NCBI GenBank assembly: GCA_029624675.1
Contig: JARSSP010000024.1
Coordinates: 1-64,000, forward strand
DNA length: 64,000 nt
DNA from: Candidatus Contendibacter sp.
GTDB taxonomy: Bacteria; Pseudomonadota; Gammaproteobacteria; Competibacterales; Competibacteraceae
Direction of reading: 5' to 3'
The first letter of the stretch is position 1. Each line of letters begins with the position of its first letter. Both the position numbers and the translations under genes were made by a program. The notes beneath the pieces are model-generated. The model made no database searches, was not told the DNA's origin, and saw nothing but the letters and a program-made list of their open reading frames with translations. Shown here piece after piece: positions 35,362 to 44,108 of this stretch.

Positions 35362-38300
35362 TCACTGGTCGAGATCGCCGCGCAAGCGCCCCGCGATCTG
35401 CAAGGCGATTTCAGCGGCCGGGTTGGGTCCGTGGTCGCCCGCGCCATACACCTTGCCGGTCTCCCGGACCCAGTTGCGCTCGGTGAGCACGGCAATAGCC
35501 TTGTCCCAGCGGGTTTGCTTCGCGCTGCCGCGGAAAACGGCGACGTACCACTTATAAGGCCGCAGCTCGCCGCACCCTGGGCTCGATCGGGCCTGCGCCG
35601 TGCCCGTTTTGCACCGCTTGGCAATATCGTTCAACGTCCGCTCGTCGTTGCTGAACGTGGGCGTGCCCGTCTTGCCGGCGATCCAGTCGATATCGGCGCA
35701 TCCCTTGGCGCCGAAGATTTGGTTGCAAGCCGCGCTGGCCGTGCCGTCCTTCCGGTGGCTGTAGTTGAGGCCACCGAGGATGACTTGCGCGACCTCCGGG
35801 GCGAACGCGATGGGCCACGAGCGCCTGAATGCGTAGCGTTGCAGGGCCAGCCTCGGGGTCGCTTGCGACGGATCGCCCGCGCCGCGAACACCGGCCACCA
35901 GAAACGGTGGAAAAAATTCCTTGGCGCCATTGGCGGCGGCGCCCAGCGCGGCCATCATGCCCGCCGCGCCCACCGCCGTGACGCGGGCGTTTCCCTGCCC
36001 CCAGCCTTCCGCCACGATTTCGAGCGGGCACTTTCTCCAGTCATCCTTGGACGGTTGCTCGTCCTCGCCCCACGCACAATCTTTGATGTCGGCGGGGTCC
36101 AGCGGTATTTTCGGCTGCGGCGCGAGGCCGAATCGCGCGTGCCCCAAGCGACTGTCCGGTCGCGCCAGCCAGCGCCCGAACAGGATTGGATGGTCGAGCG
36201 GCGTCACCAGGCCGTCTTCCGCGACTTGATCGGGCGCGCGCCCGAACAGCACGCCCCGTTTGCCGCAAGCGCCGGTCGGCGGATCGCAGGCCGCGTTCCA
36301 GCCGAAACCGCTCGCCGCCGCCTGCACGGCCCACGGACGCTGGCAATCGGCGAATCCCCGCTCGGCGCAGAACATGCGGTTGAGAAAAGCGGCGGAATTG
36401 GATGTCATCAATTCTCGGCGCAGACCGGCGGCCGGCGGGGGAGCCTTGACGGTTTGGGTCGCGGCGCCGTCGATTTTCTTTTGGGCCGCCGCCCACTTGT
36501 TTTGGGCGCTTTGGATTTTCCGCTGGGCGTCCGCCAGGCGCTTTTGCTGCTGGGCCGCCGCGTTCCGGGTAGTCGGTTTTTCCTGCCTGGCGGCCTCGTG
36601 TTCGCGCTCGGCTGCCGCTTTTTCGCGCTCGGCTTCCGCCTTTTCCCGTTCGGCGGTCTCGACTCTCTGCCGGGCTGCCACCTTTTGGCTTTGGAGAGAC
36701 GCCAATTCCGCCGCCAGTAGATGCTGGCCATAGTCGCCGTCGCTCAGAAACGCCGCCGCCATGATCGGCTTGACGGTGGAGGCCGGCATGGCGTCGAAGA
36801 ACAGCGCCTGATTTTCGAGCGCGTCGGGCCGGAAGGCCGGTTTCCACGGCAGGCGATCATCGCAGCGCTTCGGGTCGCGGCCCGGACCGTCGTAATCCTG
36901 TCGGGCGCAGGGGGAAAGCGCGCCGGCCAGCGCCTCGATGCGCCCGCTGTCAATGTCGATGATGGCGATGCCCGCCATGCGCACCATCGCGTTTTCCAGA
37001 AGCTGGTGGCCGATGGGTTGCGGCTGGCCATCCTTGCCCTTGCCCTTGCTGTCTTCATCGCGGTCGATCCGCAGCGCCTGGCAGAGCGCCTGAGCGCCGG
37101 TGTAGCAGGCCGCGACTTGCTGGGCGAGTGTCTGGGCGCGGGCGTCGATGGTCAGGTCCACGGAGAAACCCACGTCCTGCTTTTCGCCGTTGTCGGTCAT
37201 CCGGTTGGGGCCGGAGCCATATTGGTCGGGCGGATCGGCGGGGTCGCTTTTGCGCTCGGTCAGCTCTTGGTACAGGGTGCCGCCGGGTTGGCGCAAGGTG
37301 TCGAGCGGGCGCAAGATCATGCCGAGCGAAGGCGGGGCCGACCAGCGCGGGTCGTCGGCGGGCAGTTCGAAATCCAGGCGGCTGGCGACGGGCGAGGCGG
37401 TCGGCCGCTGGGTTCCCGACGCCGTTCGGGCGGGCCAGCCCGCCACGTCGGCGTTCTCGCAGACGGCGTTGCGGTTCCCCTTGGCGTCGGCGAGGTAGTG
37501 ACGCCCGTTTCGCCCGTCGCTCCAGTAGATACAGCCCGGAACGCCCTGCCACGGATCGCGCTCGGCGACCAGGCTGCTCGGCACCCGGACGATTTGCTCG
37601 GGAGACCAGGTTTTGATTTGCTGCTTCGGCGTGGTCCCGCGCCACGATAGACTTTCCAGGGCGCCGCAGCTTTGCCGCGCTTGGGCGAGGCGCGGGTCCG
37701 TGACCCCGTTCTGGCGCACCGCGTCCAAATCTTGGCGGCAGGACTTTGGTATCAACGTCCGCAGGGCGTCGCGCAGGTCGGCGCATTGGACCTGCAACCG
37801 GACGTTGCCGCGCTGGCCTTCGGGCGACAGCGGTTTGGCGAGGGCGATCTTGACCGCCTCGAACCAGCGCTCCCGATCCAGCGCCACCGGCCCCGCGGCG
37901 CGTCCGTCGTTGGCCTTGCCCACCTGGGCGAGATAGGCGTCGAGGGCGTCGAGTTGCGCCGCCATTCGCTGCGCGGTCGTTTCCGTCGGCAGCGCCTGCG
38001 GGCGAGCCCAAAAGCGGATGAGATTACGGACCTCGTTTCGCCAGATCGCAAAGCGGCCCGGGGGGTCGTTCCACGCTTTCTCGCAAGCCGGAACGCCAGC
38101 GAGCAGCGCCCGGTCGGTCCAGGGCGCGGCGGGCGCGGCGGGCGCAGTCGGCAAAATGCCGCTTTCGAAGGTTTGCAGCGCGGCGAGCAGGCGCACGCTG
38201 TAATACCGGGCGGTTCCTTTGCGGTCATCGCCGGGACCGTTTTCGCGAGCGATGTCGGGATCGCTGCGCGGGGCCATGAAGAGGGCAGCGAGAACGGCAA

Positions 38301-38382
38301 TCGCGAGCAACACGACAAAGGCATTGACCGCGAACGCCAGCAGGCTACTGGAGCCGGAATCGGGCGCGGACGGACTGGCCAT
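35362..38382 (-). CDS. Class B PBP-like transpeptidase with inserted coiled coil
   Basis: 1006 residues from the ATG at 38382 (GGAGG 8 bases ahead; a second ATG at 38388 overlaps the SEDS stop). A membrane span lies near 14-36, then a large extracytoplasmic N-terminal region. The transpeptidase has all three motifs: S535-T-V-K (in PASTVKPIMAA), S661-N-S and K904-T-G-T. Between the first two motifs is an Ala/Glu/Lys/Arg-rich coiled coil of about 85 residues (about 555-640), not found in ordinary PBP2/FtsI. It should crosslink peptidoglycan and be the partner of the SEDS protein made just before it. Large size suggests a specialised, non-housekeeping PBP. Confidence 0.85.
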   Translation of the reverse strand: MASPSAPDSGSSSLLAFAVNAFVVLLAIAVLAALFMAPRSDPDIARENGPGDDRKGTARYYSVRLLAALQTFESGILPTAPAAPAAPWTDRALLAGVPACEKAWNDPPGRFAIWRNEVRNLIRFWARPQALPTETTAQRMAAQLDALDAYLAQVGKANDGRAAGPVALDRERWFEAVKIALAKPLSPEGQRGNVRLQVQCADLRDALRTLIPKSCRQDLDAVRQNGVTDPRLAQARQSCGALESLSWRGTTPKQQIKTWSPEQIVRVPSSLVAERDPWQGVPGCIYWSDGRNGRHYLADAKGNRNAVCENADVAGWPARTASGTQRPTASPVASRLDFELPADDPRWSAPPSLGMILRPLDTLRQPGGTLYQELTERKSDPADPPDQYGSGPNRMTDNGEKQDVGFSVDLTIDARAQTLAQQVAACYTGAQALCQALRIDRDEDSKGKGKDGQPQPIGHQLLENAMVRMAGIAIIDIDSGRIEALAGALSPCARQDYDGPGRDPKRCDDRLPWKPAFRPDALENQALFFDAMPASTVKPIMAAAFLSDGDYGQHLLAAELASLQSQKVAARQRVETAEREKAEAEREKAAAEREHEAARQEKPTTRNAAAQQQKRLADAQRKIQSAQNKWAAAQKKIDGAATQTVKAPPPAAGLRRELMTSNSAAFLNRMFCAERGFADCQRPWAVQAAASGFGWNAACDPPTGACGKRGVLFGRAPDQVAEDGLVTPLDHPILFGRWLARPDSRLGHARFGLAPQPKIPLDPADIKDCAWGEDEQPSKDDWRKCPLEIVAEGWGQGNARVTAVGAAGMMAALGAAANGAKEFFPPFLVAGVRGAGDPSQATPRLALQRYAFRRSWPIAFAPEVAQVILGGLNYSHRKDGTASAACNQIFGAKGCADIDWIAGKTGTPTFSNDERTLNDIAKRCKTGTAQARSSPGCGELRPYKWYVAVFRGSAKQTRWDKAIAVLTERNWVRETGKVYGAGDHGPNPAAEIALQIAGRLRGDLDQ

Positions 38383-38384
38383 GG

Positions 38385-40826
38385 TCATGCCCTCCAAGGC
38401 GTTTTCAGATTGAGGTTGAGGCAAAGTCCGAGAAACAGGGCGTTGACGTACAGCGACCACTTGCCGTAGCTCATGAAGGGGTAGGTCACGCCGGTCAGCG
38501 GCAAGATCCGCAGGTTGCCCGCGACCGTGACTCCCAGTTGGCAGGCGGTCAAGGCGAGCCAAACGACGCAGAGCCAGCTCAAAAACGCCTGGTTATCCAC
38601 CACTCTGTTGCCGCTCGGCAAGACGATCATGGCGGGCTTGCCGTCCGTCGCGCCGGGGTGAGGCCGCGCCAGCAGGTACAGCCAGACCAGCATTCCTCCG
38701 GCGAGTGCCCACGTCATCGCCGGCCCGAACAGCCCCCACAGGCCGGTGAAGATGTAATCGCTCTGGATTTGCAGAGGGACGCCATGACAGGCACCGGAAA
38801 CCGCTTGCCCGCACCACGGGACTTTGCCCACGCCGTGGCCCAGGAGGGGCGTGTGCTGGCGAAACCAGCCGATGAGGGCCATTTGATCGTTGTTGGCCAC
38901 CAGCGGGGCCGCCATGCTTTCGAGGCGTCCCGCCGTCGTCGAGTGCCACGAGCCGGCGACGAACACTGCTCCGGTGACCAGCGCCAGCCACAGCAGCACG
39001 ACCATCGCCGTCCCCGCCGAGACGGCGAGCAGCGAGCTTCCGCGGCGATGCAGGGCGAAAGCGACGGCGGCGGCCAGAAAGACGCCGCCGCCATAGACGC
39101 TGATGAGCAACGGCCCCATGTCGTCGGTCACGATCATGGCCAACAACAGCACCAGCAGCACGACCAGCAGCGGCGACAAGAAGCGCAGGAACCAGCGCCA
39201 GCCGCTGTCTTTCACGTTGTCCGGGTCAAACGCCAGATTGCCGCGCATGTAGAAGAACCACGCGGATCCCAGAATGAGCCACATGCGCCCCAGTTCCGAG
39301 GTGAGTTGCGGCGAATTTCCGAAAACGGCGAACGCGATGATCGCCAACGCGAACAGCACGAACAGCGCGAGCGACGCCATCGCCGGATAGCGGTCAAAGC
39401 CGCTTCTAAGAAGCGGCAGGCCACGGGTGAAGAACGCGCCGAGCGAGCAGCGCCAAACGCTGGCGAGCGACACGATGCACAGCGCCAGAAAGAGATAGTC
39501 GTGCTGATAAAGCCCCAGATAGCGGTTGCGGGGATGGCCGGTGGCGGAAAGGTCCAGCAGCAGCAGCCAGCCCAGCCCGGCGAACAGGATCAGGCCGGGA
39601 TAGGCGAGGGGCGCGGCGCGGCGCTGTGGGATGTCCTCCGGGGGCCGCGCCGGCGGCCGGAGCGAGCGCCACAAACAGAGGACCGCACCCACGCCGCCGA
39701 TGAGCGGGAAAGCCCACACCGGCAACCACGGCTGCGGTTCGCCGGCGGACCATCCCCGCACCGCCGTTATCCACCCCAGCGCGGCCCAACCGACCAGCGC
39801 GAATCCGGTGGTGAACAGCGGATCGGGGTTGCGCCGCGAAACGGCGACCAGCAGTACGGCGAACAGCGCCCACAGCGGCCAGTGCCACCAGGCGTTTTCG
39901 AGCAGATCCCGCATGGCCGCCGCTTTGTCGGTTTGGTTGGCTTCGTCCCGCGCTTTTTGGACGATGCCGGCGGTGGCTTCGGCCGCTTCCCGCGGCGAGG
40001 CGTAGCCGGCGCAGGCCCGGCGGGTGGATGGGTCCAGCCCGGCGCGGTCCTGCCCTCTGGCCCCGGCGGCCGGGCCGTGCCAGGCGCGGTCCAGCGCGAG
40101 AGGGGCGGCCGCGCCCAAATCCTTCTTGATGCGCTCGTCGCCATCGAGCGCCGCCGCCAGCCAGAGCGCGAGCGCGGCGCGGGCGTCCGGCTCGCGGGCG
40201 TCGCGCCAGGCTTGCGCGGTCAGCCCGTGCAGGCATTGCACGGGCAGCGGGCCTCGCTCCACGGCGTCGTCGGCGATTTGGTAGGCGCTCAGGTACGGTT
40301 TTAGCGCCGCTTCGGCGGACTGGATGGCTTCGAGCCGATCTGGCAGTGTTTGGCCTTTCTCCGCCAGGCCCTCTTGCAGCAGTTGCCGCGCCCGTTTCAA
40401 CTCTCGCAGCGGGTCTTGCAGCGGTTCGGCGAAGGCGTTGCGCAGATCGTCCAGCGCCGTTTCGAGCGAGACCGGCAGCCGTTCGCCGGGCGTCTCGACG
40501 CCGCGAGCGCGATCGCCGCAAAAGGCGTCGGCGATTTCGGGCGCGGCGTGGCCGCCGAATTGGCGGCAGAGGCTGGGGACGTTCTTGAGCGGCAGCCGAA
40601 CTTGCCAGAGGTAGCTGGGCGCGAAGCGGCCGTCGCCGTCGGCGGCCAGCCCGCGCAGTTGCAGGAACAGCGGCGTCAGCATCACCAGGACCAGCAGGAG
40701 GAGGAGGAATTCGAGCGTCTCGGGGCGGTCGAGAAGCGCGGTGGCGGTCGAGGCGCGCGGGCGAGCGGAGCGGGAATTCACCGGCGTTGGGCGCGGGTTG
40801 ATGGGCGTTGCGGGTGTTGCGGCCAC
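38385..40826 (-). CDS. SEDS-family (FtsW/RodA/SpoVE-type) protein with large N-terminal extracytoplasmic insertion
   Basis: 813 residues from a GTG at 40826 with AGGAAAAAG ahead. The open frame continues upstream into the previous gene, where its translation is a shadow, so the GTG is the best start. A first TM lies near 38-56 and is followed by about 270 hydrophilic residues. Then about ten membrane spans carry SEDS hallmarks: an acidic loop TDDMGPLLI, SDYIFTGLWGLFG and the C-terminal LPLTGVTYPFMSYGKWS (about residue 776). SEDS proteins polymerise glycan strands from lipid II with a class B PBP, which is the next gene. The N-terminal insertion is unusual. Confidence 0.85.
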   Translation of the reverse strand: MAATPATPINPRPTPVNSRSARPRASTATALLDRPETLEFLLLLLVLVMLTPLFLQLRGLAADGDGRFAPSYLWQVRLPLKNVPSLCRQFGGHAAPEIADAFCGDRARGVETPGERLPVSLETALDDLRNAFAEPLQDPLRELKRARQLLQEGLAEKGQTLPDRLEAIQSAEAALKPYLSAYQIADDAVERGPLPVQCLHGLTAQAWRDAREPDARAALALWLAAALDGDERIKKDLGAAAPLALDRAWHGPAAGARGQDRAGLDPSTRRACAGYASPREAAEATAGIVQKARDEANQTDKAAAMRDLLENAWWHWPLWALFAVLLVAVSRRNPDPLFTTGFALVGWAALGWITAVRGWSAGEPQPWLPVWAFPLIGGVGAVLCLWRSLRPPARPPEDIPQRRAAPLAYPGLILFAGLGWLLLLDLSATGHPRNRYLGLYQHDYLFLALCIVSLASVWRCSLGAFFTRGLPLLRSGFDRYPAMASLALFVLFALAIIAFAVFGNSPQLTSELGRMWLILGSAWFFYMRGNLAFDPDNVKDSGWRWFLRFLSPLLVVLLVLLLAMIVTDDMGPLLISVYGGGVFLAAAVAFALHRRGSSLLAVSAGTAMVVLLWLALVTGAVFVAGSWHSTTAGRLESMAAPLVANNDQMALIGWFRQHTPLLGHGVGKVPWCGQAVSGACHGVPLQIQSDYIFTGLWGLFGPAMTWALAGGMLVWLYLLARPHPGATDGKPAMIVLPSGNRVVDNQAFLSWLCVVWLALTACQLGVTVAGNLRILPLTGVTYPFMSYGKWSLYVNALFLGLCLNLNLKTPWRA

Positions 40827-40891
40827 GGCTTTTTCCTGGTGCGAGCGAAAATGGCAAAAATCACCGAAGCGGTCGGCGGATCGGTTCGCGC

Positions 40892-42682
40892 CTAGCGCCC
40901 GAGTCTGCGGAGGTTCTGTTGGGCGTCGGCGTACCCCTGCTCGGCGGCCTTGCGGTACCACTTCACCGCCCTGGCCAGGCTTTTTGTGCAGACCCCGCGA
41001 CCTTCTTCGTACATCCGGCCGAGGTTGTTCTGGGCGTCGGCGTTCCCCTGTTCGGCGGCCTGGCGGTACCACTTCACCGCCTCGGCGTCGTCTTGCTGGA
41101 CCCCGCGACCGTCTTGGTACATCCAGCCGAGGCTGAACTGGGCGTCGGCGTACCCCTGCTCGGCGGCCTTTCGGTACCACTTCCCGAGGTGGGGCTGGGG
41201 GGCGGCACCGTACCCCTGCTCGGCGGCATGGCGGTACCACTTCACCGCCTCGGCCTCGTCTTGCTGGACCCCACGACCGTTGGCGTACATCCGACCGAGC
41301 TTGAACTGGGCGAAGGCATTCCCCTGCTCGGCGGCCTTACGGAACCACTTCACCGCCTCAGCGTCGTCTTGCTTCGCCCCGCGACCGTTGGCGTACATCA
41401 AGCCGAGGTTGCACTGGGCGTCGGCGTCCCCCTGTTCGGCGGCTGCCCGACACCGATCAGCTTCCGTCCGGGGGATCAGGGCGGATAACGTTTTCTTAGC
41501 AATCGCCTTGAGTTTTTGCATGCCGCTCAAAGCGTCTGGGGGTAAAGCGTCGTTCCGCTCGCGCCGCCTCGGCGCCGGCACCGTCGGCGGCGTCCGCACG
41601 CCGGGGTCTTGCGGACGCCACTTCGGGTCGCGCACGATCTCCCAGCCGTTCGCCAGGCTACCCGCCAGATCGCCCTCGCCCAGCAGGCGATCCAGGTCCG
41701 CGATCAGCGCCCCGTGCGGCCGCTCGACTGGCGCGGCCCGTTTGCGTCGTTCCCATTCCTGGTCCCAGCCTTGCAGGTCGTCGATTAACCGTCGCGCTCG
41801 CTTGGCCCGCTCTGCTGTCCACCCCCAGTTGCTGTCTTCAGGGAAACAGCGCCTCTCCACTTCGCTCAGGATCTGTTTCAGCACAAAGCCCAAGCCGAAT
41901 AAATCCACTCGCCAGTCCAGCCCCCGCGTCGGTCCCAGATCCGGCGCGGGCGAGCTCCCCGCCGCCAGCGCCGCCAGCAGTTGCCGGGACTGGTAGCGCA
42001 ACGTGGATTCGCCGATCGGCAGGGGTTTATCTGGCGACAGCCGGGCGCAGTCTTCCCATACGCTGAATGCAAAATCGATCAGCCTCAGTTCCTCCCAGCG
42101 CGGTTGAATCCACGCCGGATAGCCGTCGGCGGCCTCCCTCAAACGGTGCGCCGGCAGGCAGAAGTTGTCCCCTTTCAGGTCCACATGCACGAATCCCAAG
42201 GCATGCACTTCCTCCAGCGCCGCCAGCAGCCACCGCGCCAGCCCGAACCAGTGCGCGCAATCCATGAACAGGTGCGGCAGGCGGGCGCCGTTGCGCGCCA
42301 CCGGCACCTGCTGCCACTGGTCTCCGTCCGGCCCCGCGTCCCACGTCTCCAGTTGCTTTCCTTCCAAGCGGAGATCCCGGATGCCACGATACTGCTGCAC
42401 ATGGCGCAACTCCCGGCTTTGCAGTTCGTTGAGCAGCGTGAATTCCCGGTGGGTCCAATAGCGAAAGTCCACCCCCAACTTCTTGCTCTGTAAGAAACGC
42501 TTGCGGAAATAGCGCTGGTTGCCGTCGATGTGGCGCCAGACTTCCACATGATCCTGGCCTTTATCGGGATCGGGATCGGGCGTCTTGATCGCACGCTCCC
42601 CCGTCCCGAACATCAGGTCGAGGTGGTCGGCGAAGGGGGGCAGGGCGCGGGCGGCGGGCGGGCTAACAGGGGTCTTTCTCAT
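40892..42682 (-). CDS. Kinase-like protein with Sel1 repeats
   Basis: 596 residues from the ATG at 42682. The kinase-like domain (about 20-330) is a close paralogue of that in the FGE fusion: HREFTLLNEL, VQQYRGIRDL, catalytic loop HVDLKGDNFCLP and IDFAFSVWED; a glycine loop is not evident. A hydrophobic or membrane span is not seen. Residues about 430-596 are Sel1-type repeats of 36 residues (AAEQGxADAQxxLGxMYxxGRGVxQDxAEAVKWYRK), five full units plus one shortened unit (GYGAAPQPHLGKWYRKA). Sel1 repeats bind protein partners. It is the first gene of the operon and lies 65 bases before the SEDS start. Confidence 0.85.
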   Translation of the reverse strand: MRKTPVSPPAARALPPFADHLDLMFGTGERAIKTPDPDPDKGQDHVEVWRHIDGNQRYFRKRFLQSKKLGVDFRYWTHREFTLLNELQSRELRHVQQYRGIRDLRLEGKQLETWDAGPDGDQWQQVPVARNGARLPHLFMDCAHWFGLARWLLAALEEVHALGFVHVDLKGDNFCLPAHRLREAADGYPAWIQPRWEELRLIDFAFSVWEDCARLSPDKPLPIGESTLRYQSRQLLAALAAGSSPAPDLGPTRGLDWRVDLFGLGFVLKQILSEVERRCFPEDSNWGWTAERAKRARRLIDDLQGWDQEWERRKRAAPVERPHGALIADLDRLLGEGDLAGSLANGWEIVRDPKWRPQDPGVRTPPTVPAPRRRERNDALPPDALSGMQKLKAIAKKTLSALIPRTEADRCRAAAEQGDADAQCNLGLMYANGRGAKQDDAEAVKWFRKAAEQGNAFAQFKLGRMYANGRGVQQDEAEAVKWYRHAAEQGYGAAPQPHLGKWYRKAAEQGYADAQFSLGWMYQDGRGVQQDDAEAVKWYRQAAEQGNADAQNNLGRMYEEGRGVCTKSLARAVKWYRKAAEQGYADAQQNLRRLGR

Positions 42683-42827
42683 AGCGGCAAGCCCCATTGC
42701 TGTTGCGTCAATCTGGCGAGCGAGTATAGATAAAAAGCAGATACCCGTCAGAGTGTCGCGGCTTGCGCCCGATTTTTCTTACAGCACCTCAACTGCGTCA
42801 AAGAGGAAAGCCGCCCCAGGCGAGTGT

Positions 42828-43856
42828 TTACCCGCCAGTGTGATTCATGGCGCGCAAGATCGTCACCGGACCGCCGGGCTGGAAAGCGTGGCCATGCGGC
42901 TTGATCGTCATGGCGGCGACGATGGCCTGTTTCAGCCGCTCGCGGTCGCCGGGATGGGCGCGCAGGACATGGCGCAAGTCCACCGAATGCTCCTGCCCCA
43001 GACACAGCAGCAACCGGCCCTCGGCCGAGACCCGCACCCGATTACATGTGTCGCAGAAATTGTGACTGTGAGGGGAGATGAAACCGATGCGGCTGTCAGT
43101 TCCCGGAACGCGGTAATAGCGAGCCGGACCGCCGGTGCTCTCGGTCGTGGGGGTCAACGTGAAAATCCGCTCCAGATCGGCGCGAATGGCGTCGCTGGAA
43201 TAGTACACCTCCGCCCGGTCGTGGTCGGCGACAACGCCGAGCGGCATTTCCTCGATGTAGCTGATGTCCAGTCCGTTTTCGATGGCGAAGCGCGCCAGAT
43301 CGACCACTTCGTCGTGATTGCGGCCCTTGAGGATCACGGCGTTCAGCTTGAGCCGCTCAAAGCCCGCCGCTCGCGCCGCTCGAATGCCCCGCAACACCGC
43401 GTCCAGTTCGCCCGTTCGGGTCATCCGGCGAAATCGCACCGGGTCGAGAGTGTCCAGGCTAATATTGATCCGCGCCACGCCCGCGGCTTTCAGGTCGGCG
43501 GCCATCCGCTCCAGTTGCGAGCCGTTGGTGGTCAGTACCAGTTCCGCCAGGCCGCGCTCCCGTAATTGACCCAGTTCCTGAAACAGCCAAAGGATATTGC
43601 GCCGCACCAGCGGCTCGCCGCCCGTGACACGAAGCTTGCTCGCCCCCAACTCCACGAAGGTCCGACCCAGCAGCGCCAGTTCCTCCAGGGTCAGCACCCG
43701 GGCGCGCGGCAGGAAGGTCATGCGCTCGCTCATGCAGTAGACGCAGCGCAAATCGCAGCGGTCGGTCACGGAAAGGCGAACGTAACGGATTTGGCGACCG
43801 AAGCGGTCGGTCAACGGACTGGCGGTGGGCTTGTCGTCACGGAACGGAACCTGCAC
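42828..43856 (-). CDS. moaA: GTP 3',8-cyclase MoaA
   Basis: 342 residues. The radical SAM motif is CDLRCVYC (Cys at about 33, 37, 40), followed by VTGGEPLVR, and a C-terminal second cluster FCDTCNRVRV...LLLCLG. The extreme C-terminal GG (NHTGG) is essential in MoaA. The enzyme starts molybdenum cofactor synthesis by converting GTP to 3',8-cH2GTP, with MoaC as the next enzyme (not in the window). It lies behind the kinase operon in the same direction but with its own spacing, so it is likely separate. Confidence 0.95.
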   Translation of the reverse strand: MQVPFRDDKPTASPLTDRFGRQIRYVRLSVTDRCDLRCVYCMSERMTFLPRARVLTLEELALLGRTFVELGASKLRVTGGEPLVRRNILWLFQELGQLRERGLAELVLTTNGSQLERMAADLKAAGVARINISLDTLDPVRFRRMTRTGELDAVLRGIRAARAAGFERLKLNAVILKGRNHDEVVDLARFAIENGLDISYIEEMPLGVVADHDRAEVYYSSDAIRADLERIFTLTPTTESTGGPARYYRVPGTDSRIGFISPHSHNFCDTCNRVRVSAEGRLLLCLGQEHSVDLRHVLRAHPGDRERLKQAIVAAMTIKPHGHAFQPGGPVTILRAMNHTGG

Positions 43857-43951
43857 GCGACATACCTCGGGGCGGGTGGAGAACGAGCCGAAACCCTATC
43901 AGAAGGTGGGTCGGCGGGTGACTTGTTTGACGGAATACCTCCTTGGGGATA

Positions 43952-43970
43952 GCGTACATTGGATGTACGC
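43952..43970. promoter_or_regulatory. Perfect 8-bp palindrome upstream of the GGDEF/EAL gene
   Basis: GCGTACAT-TGG-ATGTACGC lies in the divergent region between moaA and the GGDEF/EAL gene. It is a candidate operator for either gene. A possible sigma70 promoter, TTGAGT (44052-44057) and TAGACT (44074-44079) with a 16-base spacer, lies nearer the GGDEF/EAL start. Confidence 0.4.
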
Positions 43971-44108
43971 GCGTCAGGGTGAAAAACCAGAATAATCGAC
44001 ACGGAGGCACGTCTCGCGTCGCCGACGCCAAAACATCCTTGGTTATCCGAATTGAGTCAGGAAGCGTCTTTGCTAGACTTGTCGGTATGACACATCGCAA
44101 GGAGAAGC

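Noticed and set aside
40827..41240. Extended SEDS start inside the Sel1-kinase gene
   Set aside because: The extension is an Arg/Pro-rich shadow of the Sel1 repeats; GTG 40826 with AGGAAAAAG is the first credible start.
44060..44076. A third sigma54 promoter before the GGDEF/EAL gene (CAGGAAGCGTCTTTGCT)
   Set aside because: GG-GC spacing is 10, but the -24 block lacks TGGCA and no palindrome pair is present upstream.
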